A DNA stretch of 46,034 bases from Deltaproteobacteria bacterium (GTDB taxonomy: Bacteria > Myxococcota > Myxococcia > Myxococcales > 40CM-4-68-19), in the NCBI GenBank assembly GCA_005888115.1, contig VBKO01000343.1:1-46034 (forward strand), read 5' to 3'. Made by a program: the position numbers and the translations under genes. Of this stretch, positions 28,307 to 37,468 are shown one piece after another (position 1 is the stretch's first letter; every line of letters starts with the position of its first letter). The notes under the pieces were generated by a model. It was not told the DNA's origin and made no database searches. It saw only the letters and a list, made by a program, of their open reading frames with translations.

Positions 28307-30504
28307 AGAGCGTCGGAAAGCCCCTGGTGCGGATAGACGGCCGCGCGAAGGTGACCGGGGAGGCGCGTTATTCGTACGAGGTGCAGGTGCCCGGCGCGGC
28401 CTACGCGGTCCTGGTCACGAGCGGCGTGGCGAGGGGGCGCCTCGTCGAGATCGATACCAGTGCGGCCGAGCGCGAGCCGGGCGTGCTGGCGATCATCACG
28501 CCGCGCAACGCAATTCGTCTGCCGGGCAAGTTGCACGGCGAACCGCCCGACCGCGTGGTGCAGGCGCTCCAAGACGATCGGATCCTTTTCAGCAATCAGC
28601 CGGTGGCCGTCGCGGTGGCCGATACGCTGGAGCGCGCCACTCACGCCGCCCTGCTCGTGCGCGTGCGCGCGGAGGCGGAACCGCCGTCGATCCGGGTACA
28701 GGACGCCCTCGATCGGGCTTTTCCCCACGACATCGTCGCCGGGGGACGCAAGCAGGAGCCCGATTCCGCGCACGGCGATGCCGCCCGGGGAATGCGCGAG
28801 GCGGACGCGCGCATCGAGCAGGCGTACGAAGTGCCGCCCGAGACGCACAGCCCGATGGAGCCGCACGCGACCATCGCCCTCTGGAACGCGCCCGATCGCG
28901 TGACGCTCTATGACTCTTCGCAGTGGGTGTTCGCGGTACGCAACAAGATTGCCAACGCGTTCGCGATTCCGAAAGAGAACGTGCACGTCATGACGAAGTT
29001 CGTGGGCGGCGCGTTCGGGTGCAAGGGGTCGCCCTGGTCGCACGTGATCATCGCCGCGCTGGCAGCGAAGCAAGTCGGGCGTCCGGTCAAGCTGGTGCTC
29101 ACGCGGCAGCAGATGTTCGGCATGGTCGGCGGACGGCCACAGACGGTGCAGGCGGTGGCGCTCGGAGCGAAGAAGGACGGCCAGCTCGCGGCGCTCCGAC
29201 ACGAAAGCACTTCCGCCACCTCGCGCTTCGACGTGTTCGTCGAGGCGGCGGCGTTGCAGGCGCGCCACATCTATGCCTGTCCGAACATCGAGACGAAGCA
29301 CCGCGTCGTACGGCTCGACATCGGAACGCCCACCTTCATGCGCGCGCCGGGCGAGTCGAGCGGGAGCTTCGCGCTGGAATCGGCGATGGACGAGCTGGCG
29401 CATGCGTTGGCGCTCGACCCACTCGCGCTGCGCCTGAAGAACTACGCGGAGATCGATCCGAGCGAGGGGAAGCCTTTCTCCAGCAAGTCGCTGCGCCAGT
29501 GCTACACGGAAGGAGCGCGGCGATTCGGCTGGGACAAGCGTCCGGCGAAGCCGCGCTCCCAGACGCGCGAGGGGCTGCTCCTCGGGATGGGCATGGCCAC
29601 CGCGTCGTATCCCGCGAACTTCTCGCCGGCCAGCGCGGTTGCGCGGATGCTCCCCGACGGCAGCGCGCAGGTGGAGAGCGGCACCATCGATCTCGGCACC
29701 GGCACCTACACGGTCATGGCGCAGGTGGCAGCCGACGCGCTGGGGCTGCCGTACGAGAAGGTGCGCTTCGACCTCGGTGACAGCGAGATGCCGGAGGCGC
29801 CCATCTCCGCCGGCTCGATGACCGCTGCGAGCGTGGGGTCGGCCGTGCTGCTCACCTGCGGCGCGCTGCGGGAGAAGCTGGTGCAACTGGCCGTCGCCGA
29901 TCCAGCCTCGCCGCTGCACGGCGCGCGCACCGAGGAGGTGCGCGTCGAGGAAGGGCGCCTCGCCGCGCAGGGCCGTTCCGACACCTATGCGGACGTCGTC
30001 CGGCGCGCGGGAGAAAAGCCCATCGAGGTCCGCAGCAAGGCGGCTCCCGGCGAGGAGCGGAAGAAGTACACGAACCTGGCCTTCGGTGCGCAATTCGCCG
30101 AGGTGCTGGTCGATCCGGACCTGGGCAGCGTCCGCGTCTCGCGGATGGTGGGCGTCTTCGCGCCGGGCCGCGTCCTCAACGCCCGCACCGCGCGCAGCCA
30201 ATTGATGGGCGGCATGGTGTGGGGCATCGGCATGGCCCTGCTCGAGCACTCAGTCTACGACGAGAAGCTGGGCCGCATCATGAGCCGCGACCTGGCCGAC
30301 TACCACGTGCCTGGCAATGCCGATGTCGGAGTCGTCGAGCCGTACTTCATCGAGGAGCAGGACGAGCACGTCAACCCGGCCGGCGTGAAGGGCGTCGGCG
30401 AGCTCGGTCTCTGCGGTGCGGCGGCCGCGATCGCAAACGCTGTGTTCAATGCGACGGGCAGACGGATTCGCACCCTGCCGATCACGCCCGACAAGCTTCT
30501 TTAG
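28303..30504 (+). CDS. paoC: PaoC-like molybdopterin-binding subunit
   Basis: 'VKSVGKPLVRIDGRAKVTGEARYSYE', 'GGAFGCKGSPWSH', 'MRAPGESSGSFALESAMDELA', 'GVKGVGELGL'; overlaps paoB. Confidence 0.88.
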   Translation: MKSVGKPLVRIDGRAKVTGEARYSYEVQVPGAAYAVLVTSGVARGRLVEIDTSAAEREPGVLAIITPRNAIRLPGKLHGEPPDRVVQALQDDRILFSNQPVAVAVADTLERATHAALLVRVRAEAEPPSIRVQDALDRAFPHDIVAGGRKQEPDSAHGDAARGMREADARIEQAYEVPPETHSPMEPHATIALWNAPDRVTLYDSSQWVFAVRNKIANAFAIPKENVHVMTKFVGGAFGCKGSPWSHVIIAALAAKQVGRPVKLVLTRQQMFGMVGGRPQTVQAVALGAKKDGQLAALRHESTSATSRFDVFVEAAALQARHIYACPNIETKHRVVRLDIGTPTFMRAPGESSGSFALESAMDELAHALALDPLALRLKNYAEIDPSEGKPFSSKSLRQCYTEGARRFGWDKRPAKPRSQTREGLLLGMGMATASYPANFSPASAVARMLPDGSAQVESGTIDLGTGTYTVMAQVAADALGLPYEKVRFDLGDSEMPEAPISAGSMTAASVGSAVLLTCGALREKLVQLAVADPASPLHGARTEEVRVEEGRLAAQGRSDTYADVVRRAGEKPIEVRSKAAPGEERKKYTNLAFGAQFAEVLVDPDLGSVRVSRMVGVFAPGRVLNARTARSQLMGGMVWGIGMALLEHSVYDEKLGRIMSRDLADYHVPGNADVGVVEPYFIEEQDEHVNPAGVKGVGELGLCGAAAAIANAVFNATGRRIRTLPITPDKLL

Positions 30505-30622
30505 CGCTCGCCTGCGCAGCCCTCGGCGGTTCGGCTCCGGTGCCGGCGGGCAGACGGGCGCCCAGACGTTGTGAAGAGGCGCGGGCGTCTACAACTTTGG
30601 TCTCCCTACAAGGAGGCGACCA

Positions 30623-30949
30623 ATGAAGCGGATCATATTCGCGCTCGCGGGACTTTCACTGATGGCGTCGGGCCTGAAAGCCGAGGAGAAGGAGAAGGTC
30701 GAGGTCAAGAAAGACAAGAACGACGTCCAGATCGAGAAGAAGCGGACCACGGGCACTACGTCCCGCAAGACCAAGGTCCACTCGAAGGCGCGCGCCCGCG
30801 CCGGTGGTGGGACGGTGGCCAAGACGGAGACGACGGTCGAGCGCGATCGGCCGGGCGTCGGAAACGATACGAAGACGAAGACCACCGAGACCAAGGAGAA
30901 GGACGCCAAGGGCGACGTGGTGCGCGAGGAAAAGAAGGTCACGCGCTAG
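30623..30949 (+). CDS. Small exported Lys/Glu/Thr-rich hypothetical protein
   Basis: Signal peptide 'MKRIIFALAGLSLMASGLKA', RBS AAGGAGG upstream. Confidence 0.65.
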   Translation: MKRIIFALAGLSLMASGLKAEEKEKVEVKKDKNDVQIEKKRTTGTTSRKTKVHSKARARAGGGTVAKTETTVERDRPGVGNDTKTKTTETKEKDAKGDVVREEKKVTR

Positions 30950-30983
30950 TTCCACGCGGCGCGACGCTCTTCCAGCGCCGATC

Positions 30984-31748
30984 TCAGCGCGCCGGGGACG
31001 GCGCAGCGACGGCCGCGTCGCGCTGGCCGCTTTTTTCCAGCGAGCTGGCGACGAAGCCCGACGCCTTCATCTCCTCGACGAACGGACGAAGGTAGCTCGC
31101 GGCACGTTCGCGAGCTCGGGGCATGCCCATCGCCTGTTCGATCGCCATGAACCGGCCTTCGATGACGCGCACGCCTGGGTCGCTCTTCGCGAGCTGGACC
31201 AACGGCTGTTTCACCCCGGCGACCGCTTCGAGCTTCTCCCTTTGGAACAGGTCGATCGCGCCCGGCGATGTCGGCGCGCGCAGCAATCGGGCGTGCTTCA
31301 GCGTGCGAGTCAGGTACAGGTCGTATGCGCTCTTCGCGCCGACGGCGATGCGCACCCCGTCGCGATCGACGTCCTCGATGGCGCGCAACGGCGATTCCGC
31401 GGGGACCGCATAGGTGCCTTCGATCACCACGTACGGCGCCGTGAAGGCGATCTCGGTGGCGCGTTCCGGATCGACCGCAAGAAACGCGACGTCCCACGCG
31501 TTCGTCTTGACCGCGTCCACCACCTTGCCGGCGGCGTCGTATGCGATCAGTTCGACAGGGAGCTCCAGCCGCCGCCCCAACTCGCGCGCCAGGTCCACCG
31601 ACAGGCCACGCGGCTCGCCGGTCGCCGGGTCCTTTTGCGCCAACACGGGATTCCCGAGGTTGATCGCGGCGCGCAGCCGGCCGGTGGGCGCGAAATCCTT
31701 GGCAACGTCGGGCCGGACGTTCCCTGCGGCGGTGCAAGCGCCGAGCAA
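30984..31748 (-). CDS. Family-3 solute-binding-like lipoprotein
   Basis: 'FAPTGRLRAAINLGNPVL', 'GLSVDLARELGRRL', 'WDVAFLAVDPERATEIAFTAPYVVIEGTY'. Confidence 0.85.
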   Translation of the reverse strand: MLGACTAAGNVRPDVAKDFAPTGRLRAAINLGNPVLAQKDPATGEPRGLSVDLARELGRRLELPVELIAYDAAGKVVDAVKTNAWDVAFLAVDPERATEIAFTAPYVVIEGTYAVPAESPLRAIEDVDRDGVRIAVGAKSAYDLYLTRTLKHARLLRAPTSPGAIDLFQREKLEAVAGVKQPLVQLAKSDPGVRVIEGRFMAIEQAMGMPRARERAASYLRPFVEEMKASGFVASSLEKSGQRDAAVAAPSPAR

Positions 31749-31807
31749 AGCGAGCCACAGGGGCGAGACTCGCAGTTTCCGCAGCTTGTCCGGTTTGAGG
31801 AGTGTCG

Positions 31808-33217
31808 ATGCGTTTCCTGAGCGTACCGTTTGCAGCCGCAGCCCTGATTGGCTCCCTCGCAGCGGGGCCCGCGCGCGCGCTCGACGATGCTGCTGCCGCG
31901 CATGTGGTCCAGTTCTCGAACCAGCAGATGGCGGCGACTGCCGCGCACCTGTCCACGGTGTCTTCGCCGGAGACGACTCGCGCAGACGGAAGCTGGAACA
32001 CGGTTTCCAACACCAACGAGGTCGCGTGGACGCAGGGATTCTTCCCTGGCTCCAACTGGTACCTGTACGACCTCACGGGCGACGCGCAAGCGAAGGGGCG
32101 CGCGGAACAATGGACCCGGGCACTCGAGGGACAGACACGGGCGACGCCTACTACAAGAACGTGCTGCTGACGGCTGCAAGCTCGCTGGCCTCGCGCTTCG
32201 ACTCGACCGTCGGCGCCGTCATCTGCTGCGACTGGAACCCGGACTGGCATCGCCCCGTGGTCACCGACACCATGATGAACCTGGAGCTGCTCGTCTGGGG
32301 CGCGGCGAACGGCGGACCGCAGACCTGGAGCGACATGGCGGTGAGTCACGCGCTCAAGACGCTCGCCGACATGGTCCGCCCCGACGGCAGCACGTACCAC
32401 GTCGTGGACTACTCGAGCTCGGGCGCGATCCTCTTCCGCGGCACGTTCCAGGGATACTCGAATTCCTCGACGTGGACCCGCGGACAGGCCTGGGCCATCT
32501 ACGGGTATACGATGCTGTACCGGTATACGGCCGATCCGCGCATGCTCGCCGCCGCCCGCAAGGTGACTGATTACTACCTGTCGCGGCTCGGCAATGACCC
32601 GGTGCCGAACTGGGACTTCGATGCCCCGAGCCAATACAAGGACTCGTCCGCCGCGGCGGCGGTCGCCTCCGCGTTGTTCGAGCTGAGCGGATTCGTCAGC
32701 GATCCCGATCGACAGCGATACCTGGATGCAGCCACGCACATGCTCGACGCGCTCGCTTCGCCTGCGTATCTGGCGGAGGGATCGTCCAGCCAGGCCATTC
32801 TTCTCCACGGCGTCGCGAACCTCCCGGAAGGTCACGGCGTGGATGTCGGACTCGCTTACGGCGACCACTACTTCCTCGAGGCGCTCGCGCGGCGGCCAGC
32901 TTCCAGTCCCGACGCCGGCGTTCCCGACGCTGGAGTTCCCGACGCTGGAGTTCCCGACGCTGGAGTTCCCGACGCTGGGGTTCCCGATGCTGGAGTTCCC
33001 GACGCTGGAGTTCCCGACGCTGGAGTTCCCGACGCTGGCGTTCCCGACGCTGGGGTTCCCGACGCTCGCGCTCCTGATGCTAAGTACGCCAGCTCCCTCG
33101 TCCTCTCCGGCCCGAGGCTGTGCAACCGGAGGAGACGCGGCGATCGGTGCGATCGCCCTACTCGCCTGCGCGATCATTCGGCGGCGGAAACGCGACTACC
33201 TGGATAGGAGCTCGTAG
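31808..33217 (+). pseudogene. Decayed GH88-like unsaturated glucuronyl hydrolase with PDAGV linker and MYXO-CTERM-like tail
   Basis: N-terminus in one frame (MRFLSVPFAAAALIG...WTRALEGQ), core in another (TGDAYYKNVLLTAASSLASRFDSTVGAVICCDW...), C-terminal 'GCATGGDAAIGAIALLACAIIRRRKR' back in the first frame; gap at about 32130. Confidence 0.75.
32908..33087 (+). repeat. 15-bp tandem repeat (CCCGACGCTGGAGTT, about 11-12 units) encoding PDAGV
   Basis: Direct reading of units at 32908, 32923, 32938 ... 33073. Confidence 0.95.
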
Positions 33218-34437
33218 TAGCCCACCTCGTCCGTCGTGTTCCGAACGAAATGGTCTCGCCACAGGGAAGCGATCGGCCATTGGTACGACCAGAAGGCATT
33301 GCCGTTCGCCATCAGGCCGGTCAAGCGCGCTCTCTTCTTGCCAACGACCTCGATCGCTTCAGCGTCTCCGCGCAATCGGGCTCCTTTCATCTGCAGCGAC
33401 AAACCGATCATCCGCTCGAGGAGCGTCGCGCCCGCTTCCAGGCGAGAGCCGGCGACAGCGAGCACGGCCGCCGCACGGTCACGTAGCGCCGAGTCGCTAG
33501 TTGCGGCAACCCTTTGCGAAAGGACCACATGGATATCGAGAGGGAGCGCGCGAGCGGTCTCGGAGAAGGCTCGCGAGTGCGCCTGACCGGGGTCTACTTG
33601 CGCGTAGGCAGCCCTGAACGCGTCGAAGAGAGGACGAACGGGAAGCGCGAAACTGTTCCGCTCGAGCGCTTCCTCCAAGCTGGCGAGATCTGCCACGGTG
33701 AGCGGCGCCTGAGCACCTGCCCGGAGGAGGACAGCGCCGCTGGCAAGATAGCCGTCGTCCGGATGGGAGCGCGCCATTGCGTCGAGGAGGTCGAGCGCGG
33801 CGCTCCGCGCGCGCGTGCGTTTCTTCTCCGGCATCTTTTCATGCAGGAGAACATGCATGGCCACGAGGTGGACGCCGAGGGAGCGTTCCACCCCGTCTGC
33901 CTCGGCGAAGGCGGCCTCGATGAGACCTGCGGATCCCGCCGGAGCCCTGCCGAACTCGAGTAGCAGCCTGTCGCCGCGTCCCTGCACATGTGCGATTGCC
34001 GTCGGATCGATCGGCCGCTGAACGTCGATCGCACCAAGGAGCTGCTTCGTCGCTCGCATCGGCCGTCCGGAGGCGCTCCATGCGCGAGCGGCGACGTCCG
34101 TCCATCGATCCTCCGGAGCGCGCTTCCTTTCTTCGATCAACCTGGCGAGGACGACCACTTCGGGCGCGCCGGACCTCGATGATGCCAATTGCTCCGCGAA
34201 CCGTGACGCCGCCGCCAAGTTGCTTTCCTCGAGAGCGATACAGGCCCTTACGAACAGCGCACCCGGATTCGAGGACGCCACAAGGGGTTCCAGGAGCTGA
34301 CCCGCTACGGCTAGCTCGCCTCGCGCAGCGAGTACCGCGGCGCGATCCACGACACGCGCCTTGCCGGCGCCGGCGATGAGAAACAACACCGTGAGCGCGA
34401 CTGCGGCCATTGCCGCTCCGATTACGACGAGTGACAC
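33196..34437 (-). CDS. Membrane-anchored helical-repeat hypothetical protein
   Basis: 413-aa ORF with N-terminal TM 'VVIGAAMAAVALTVLFLIAGAG' and Ala-rich helical repeats. Confidence 0.65.
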   Translation of the reverse strand: MSLVVIGAAMAAVALTVLFLIAGAGKARVVDRAAVLAARGELAVAGQLLEPLVASSNPGALFVRACIALEESNLAAASRFAEQLASSRSGAPEVVVLARLIEERKRAPEDRWTDVAARAWSASGRPMRATKQLLGAIDVQRPIDPTAIAHVQGRGDRLLLEFGRAPAGSAGLIEAAFAEADGVERSLGVHLVAMHVLLHEKMPEKKRTRARSAALDLLDAMARSHPDDGYLASGAVLLRAGAQAPLTVADLASLEEALERNSFALPVRPLFDAFRAAYAQVDPGQAHSRAFSETARALPLDIHVVLSQRVAATSDSALRDRAAAVLAVAGSRLEAGATLLERMIGLSLQMKGARLRGDAEAIEVVGKKRARLTGLMANGNAFWSYQWPIASLWRDHFVRNTTDEVGYYELLSR

Positions 34438-34482
34438 GCGAATCTACCTCGGGGTCCGCAATGGTCGCGATCTACGGCCTTG

Positions 34483-36309
34483 TCACGCGCGTCCGGGGAC
34501 GCGCAGGGTGAACCAGAAGCGGCTGCCTTGCTCCGGCGTGGTATCGACGCCCATGTCGCCGCCGTGCGCGGAGACGATCTCGTGCGAGATGTACAGGCCC
34601 AGCCCGATGCCCTCTCCCTTGGTGCCGGGCACCCGGAAGAACTTCTCGAAGACGCGCTGCCGGTACTCGGCAGGAATGCCCGGGCCTTGATCCTGCACCT
34701 CGAACCGGACGCGCTCGTCGTCGGGCCGCGCCCGGATCTCGATCCTTCCGCCCGGGGGACTATGCCGGATCGCGTTGCCGATGAGGTTGTCGAAGACCAG
34801 CCCGATCCGCTCGGGATCGACCAGCACCGGCAACACGGGTTCACCGAGCTTCTCCTCCAGGCGGACGCCCGCGTCGCGAGCCGCATCCGCTTTGGCGGCG
34901 ACGGCGGCGTCGACGACCGACTTCGCGGATATCGAGGTCAGCGAGACCTCCACCCTGCCCGCCTGGATTCGAGACAAGTCGAGGAGATCGTCGACGATTC
35001 CCTGCAGCCGCTCGCAATCCTCTCGCGCGGCGTACAGCAGATCCGCCTGCCGCTCCGTGAGCGAGCCTACCGTCCCTTCGATGAGGATGTGGATCGCCAT
35101 GCGCAGCGAGGTGAGCGGCGTCCGGAACTCGTGCGCAACGGTCGCCACCAGATCGTTCTTCAGCTCGTCGAAACGCAGAAGCCGGGTCACGTCCTGGAAC
35201 ACGATGGTCGCCCCGACCACGCCTCCTTGCTCGGAATAGAGGGGCGTGGCGCGGGGCAAGAGGGCGCGATCGCCTCCCTCCGCGCGCACGCGCACCGCCT
35301 CCTCCAGGCCGCGTGGGGCGTACGCGCCTTTGCCGCTCACGACGTGGGTGCGAACCTTCTCCACCGCCTCGCGCATCTCCGGCGGCATGCGCGCGAGGGG
35401 CTCGGCGCCGGCCGAGATCTGGAGCAACGTCTCGGCCGCCTGGTTCACGTTCAGCACGCGCCCCTCGACCGAGAGGACGAGCACGGGGTCCGGCAAGCTG
35501 TCGATGGCCGCCTGCGACGCCTGCTGGGCCTGGAGCAGCTCGCCGAGCGAGCTGCTGCGGTACTCGCGAAGCTTGTCCGCCATCATGTCCAGCTCGCGAC
35601 CGACTTGCGCGATCTCGTCCTCGCCGCGCAGCCGTGCGCGCGCATCGAGGTTCCCTTCGCCGATGCTGCGGACGGCGAGCGTGAGCAGCTGGAGCGGGCG
35701 CAAGGCACGCCTGGTGAGCCATACCGAAGCGAACAGCGCCAGCCCGAAAGCGCAGATGGTGGAGAGCACCAGCAGTGAGCGATTGCGCTCGCCCATCCGG
35801 CGCGCCTCGTCGCTCTTGTGCACGATCGCGTCCTGGTTCAGCTCGAGGATCCGTTCGGCCGCCGCCCTCGCGCGGGAGAAGCCCGGCTCCATCTCCGCGA
35901 AGTACCGTCGCCGCAGCGCGCTCTCGTCCTGGAGCGTGCGGTACCGCGCATGTCTCGCGAGGTATTCATCCCAGGCCGCACGCAGCGCGTGCGTCGCCTC
36001 CCCCTCGCCCGGCTCGGTGATGTTGTGCTCCTGCACCGAGAGCTCCTCGTTGAACTTCCCGATGTTCGCCGCCGCCTGGGCGTCGGCCTTCTCGGGCTGC
36101 CCCGCGGCCCGGAAGAGCGCGGCGCTGTCCACCCGCTCGAGCGCGTCTTTCATCCGCTGAGCGGCGAGGACGCTGCGGTAGTTGTCCTGCAGGATGCGCT
36201 GCGAGCTCCGGCCGAGAGCGTCCACCGTGCTCAGCGCCACGAATCCGAGCAGCGCAAGCCCCGCGGCAAGCGGCAGCTGTGCCAGGAGCAGCCTGGTCCG
36301 CAGCGTCAC
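34483..36309 (-). CDS. HAMP-PAS histidine kinase (kinase half of a split Kdp sensor system)
   Basis: 'LLRFDELKNDLVATVAHEFRTPLTSLRMAIHIL', 'FDNLIGNAIRHSPPGG', 'GEGIGLGLYISHEIV'; GTG start overlapping KdpD-N gene. Confidence 0.92.
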   Translation of the reverse strand: MTLRTRLLLAQLPLAAGLALLGFVALSTVDALGRSSQRILQDNYRSVLAAQRMKDALERVDSAALFRAAGQPEKADAQAAANIGKFNEELSVQEHNITEPGEGEATHALRAAWDEYLARHARYRTLQDESALRRRYFAEMEPGFSRARAAAERILELNQDAIVHKSDEARRMGERNRSLLVLSTICAFGLALFASVWLTRRALRPLQLLTLAVRSIGEGNLDARARLRGEDEIAQVGRELDMMADKLREYRSSSLGELLQAQQASQAAIDSLPDPVLVLSVEGRVLNVNQAAETLLQISAGAEPLARMPPEMREAVEKVRTHVVSGKGAYAPRGLEEAVRVRAEGGDRALLPRATPLYSEQGGVVGATIVFQDVTRLLRFDELKNDLVATVAHEFRTPLTSLRMAIHILIEGTVGSLTERQADLLYAAREDCERLQGIVDDLLDLSRIQAGRVEVSLTSISAKSVVDAAVAAKADAARDAGVRLEEKLGEPVLPVLVDPERIGLVFDNLIGNAIRHSPPGGRIEIRARPDDERVRFEVQDQGPGIPAEYRQRVFEKFFRVPGTKGEGIGLGLYISHEIVSAHGGDMGVDTTPEQGSRFWFTLRVPGRA

Positions 36310-37463
36310 GCGCGGCCCTCCTGGTCGAGGAAGGACACCACGTGCAGGTCGAACTCCTCGGCCTCGCGCAACAGGCGGGTCACCACCGATCCGCGTAGGA
36401 TCTGCCTCCACCAGGGATGGAGCGACCGTCCCACGATGACGTGCGCCACTCCGTGCGTGCGGGCGAAATCCAGCAACGCTTGCGCGGGGTCGGCCGCCTT
36501 GAGGCGCACGACCTCCGCGCCCAGCTCCTTGGCCTTGTCGATGTTGGCGAGCAGGTGCCGCTGCGCCTCGGCATCGATCAGATGCGGCGCCTCCTCCGGC
36601 GTTTCGACGTACACGACGTACCAGTCCGTATTCAGCCGGCCGGCCATGCGCGAGCCGCGCGCCAGGAGCGTTTTCGCGCGCGGCGGGTTGGAGGCGAGGC
36701 AAACCATCACGCGGCCCGCGGCTTTCAGCTCCGGGTCGCGCCTGGCCGCCCCGGCGCGGTCGAGGCTCTCGGCCACCTCGCGCAGCGCGAGCTCGCGCAG
36801 CGTGGCCAGGTTGTGGTCCTTGAAGAAGTTCTCGAGCGCCCAGGGGATCTTCTCGGTGGCGTAGATCTTCCCGGAGCGCAGCCGCTCTTGCAGGTCCTCG
36901 ACGGCGAGATCGAGGTTCACCACCTGGTCCGCCTGCTTGAGGAAGCTGTCCGGCACCGTCTCGCGGACGGCCACGCTCGTCGCGCGCTCGATGAGGTCGT
37001 TCAGCGATTCGAGATGCTGCACGTTGAGCGCACCGATCACGTTGATGCCGGCGTCCAGCAGCGCGAGCACGTCCTGGTAGCGCTTGCGGTTGCGGGAGCC
37101 CGGCGCATTGGTGTGCGGGATCTCGTCGACGAGGGCCACCTGCGGCTTGCGGCGCAGCACCGCGTCCAGGTCCATCTCCTCGACCGCCACGCCCCGGTAC
37201 TCGATGCGCAGGCGTGGAACGACTTCGAGCCCGTCGATGAGCACCTCCGTCTCCGCCCGGGCGTGCGGCTCGACGAAAGCGACCACCACGTCGACCCCGC
37301 GGCGCCGCAGGTCGTGGGCTTCCTCGAGCATGCGATAGGTCTTGCCCACGCCGGCCGCGAAACCGACGTAGAGCTTGAGCCGCCCGCGGCGGGCGCGTTC
37401 GACCAGCTCGAGGAAGTCTTCTGGCCGCCGAGACGCGCTGGCCTCGCGCTCCGGGAGGTCCAT
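36306..37463 (-). CDS. KdpD N-terminal sensor domain plus universal stress domain, no kinase domain
   Basis: 'GRLKLYVGFAAGVGKTYRMLEEAHDLRRRGVDVVVAFVEPHARAETE', 'VALVDEIPHTNAPGSRNRKRYQDVLALLDAGINVIGALNVQHLESLND'. Confidence 0.93.
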   Translation of the reverse strand: MDLPEREASASRRPEDFLELVERARRGRLKLYVGFAAGVGKTYRMLEEAHDLRRRGVDVVVAFVEPHARAETEVLIDGLEVVPRLRIEYRGVAVEEMDLDAVLRRKPQVALVDEIPHTNAPGSRNRKRYQDVLALLDAGINVIGALNVQHLESLNDLIERATSVAVRETVPDSFLKQADQVVNLDLAVEDLQERLRSGKIYATEKIPWALENFFKDHNLATLRELALREVAESLDRAGAARRDPELKAAGRVMVCLASNPPRAKTLLARGSRMAGRLNTDWYVVYVETPEEAPHLIDAEAQRHLLANIDKAKELGAEVVRLKAADPAQALLDFARTHGVAHVIVGRSLHPWWRQILRGSVVTRLLREAEEFDLHVVSFLDQEGRA

Positions 37464-37468
37464 GCGAC

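Noticed and set aside
32908-33087. Possible CRISPR-like array
   Set aside because: Uninterrupted 15-bp tandem coding repeat without spacers
30946-33177. 743-aa minus-strand ORF with 'SVGNSSVGNSSVGN' repeats
   Set aside because: Reverse-strand reading of the 15-bp PDAGV repeat array, no independent support
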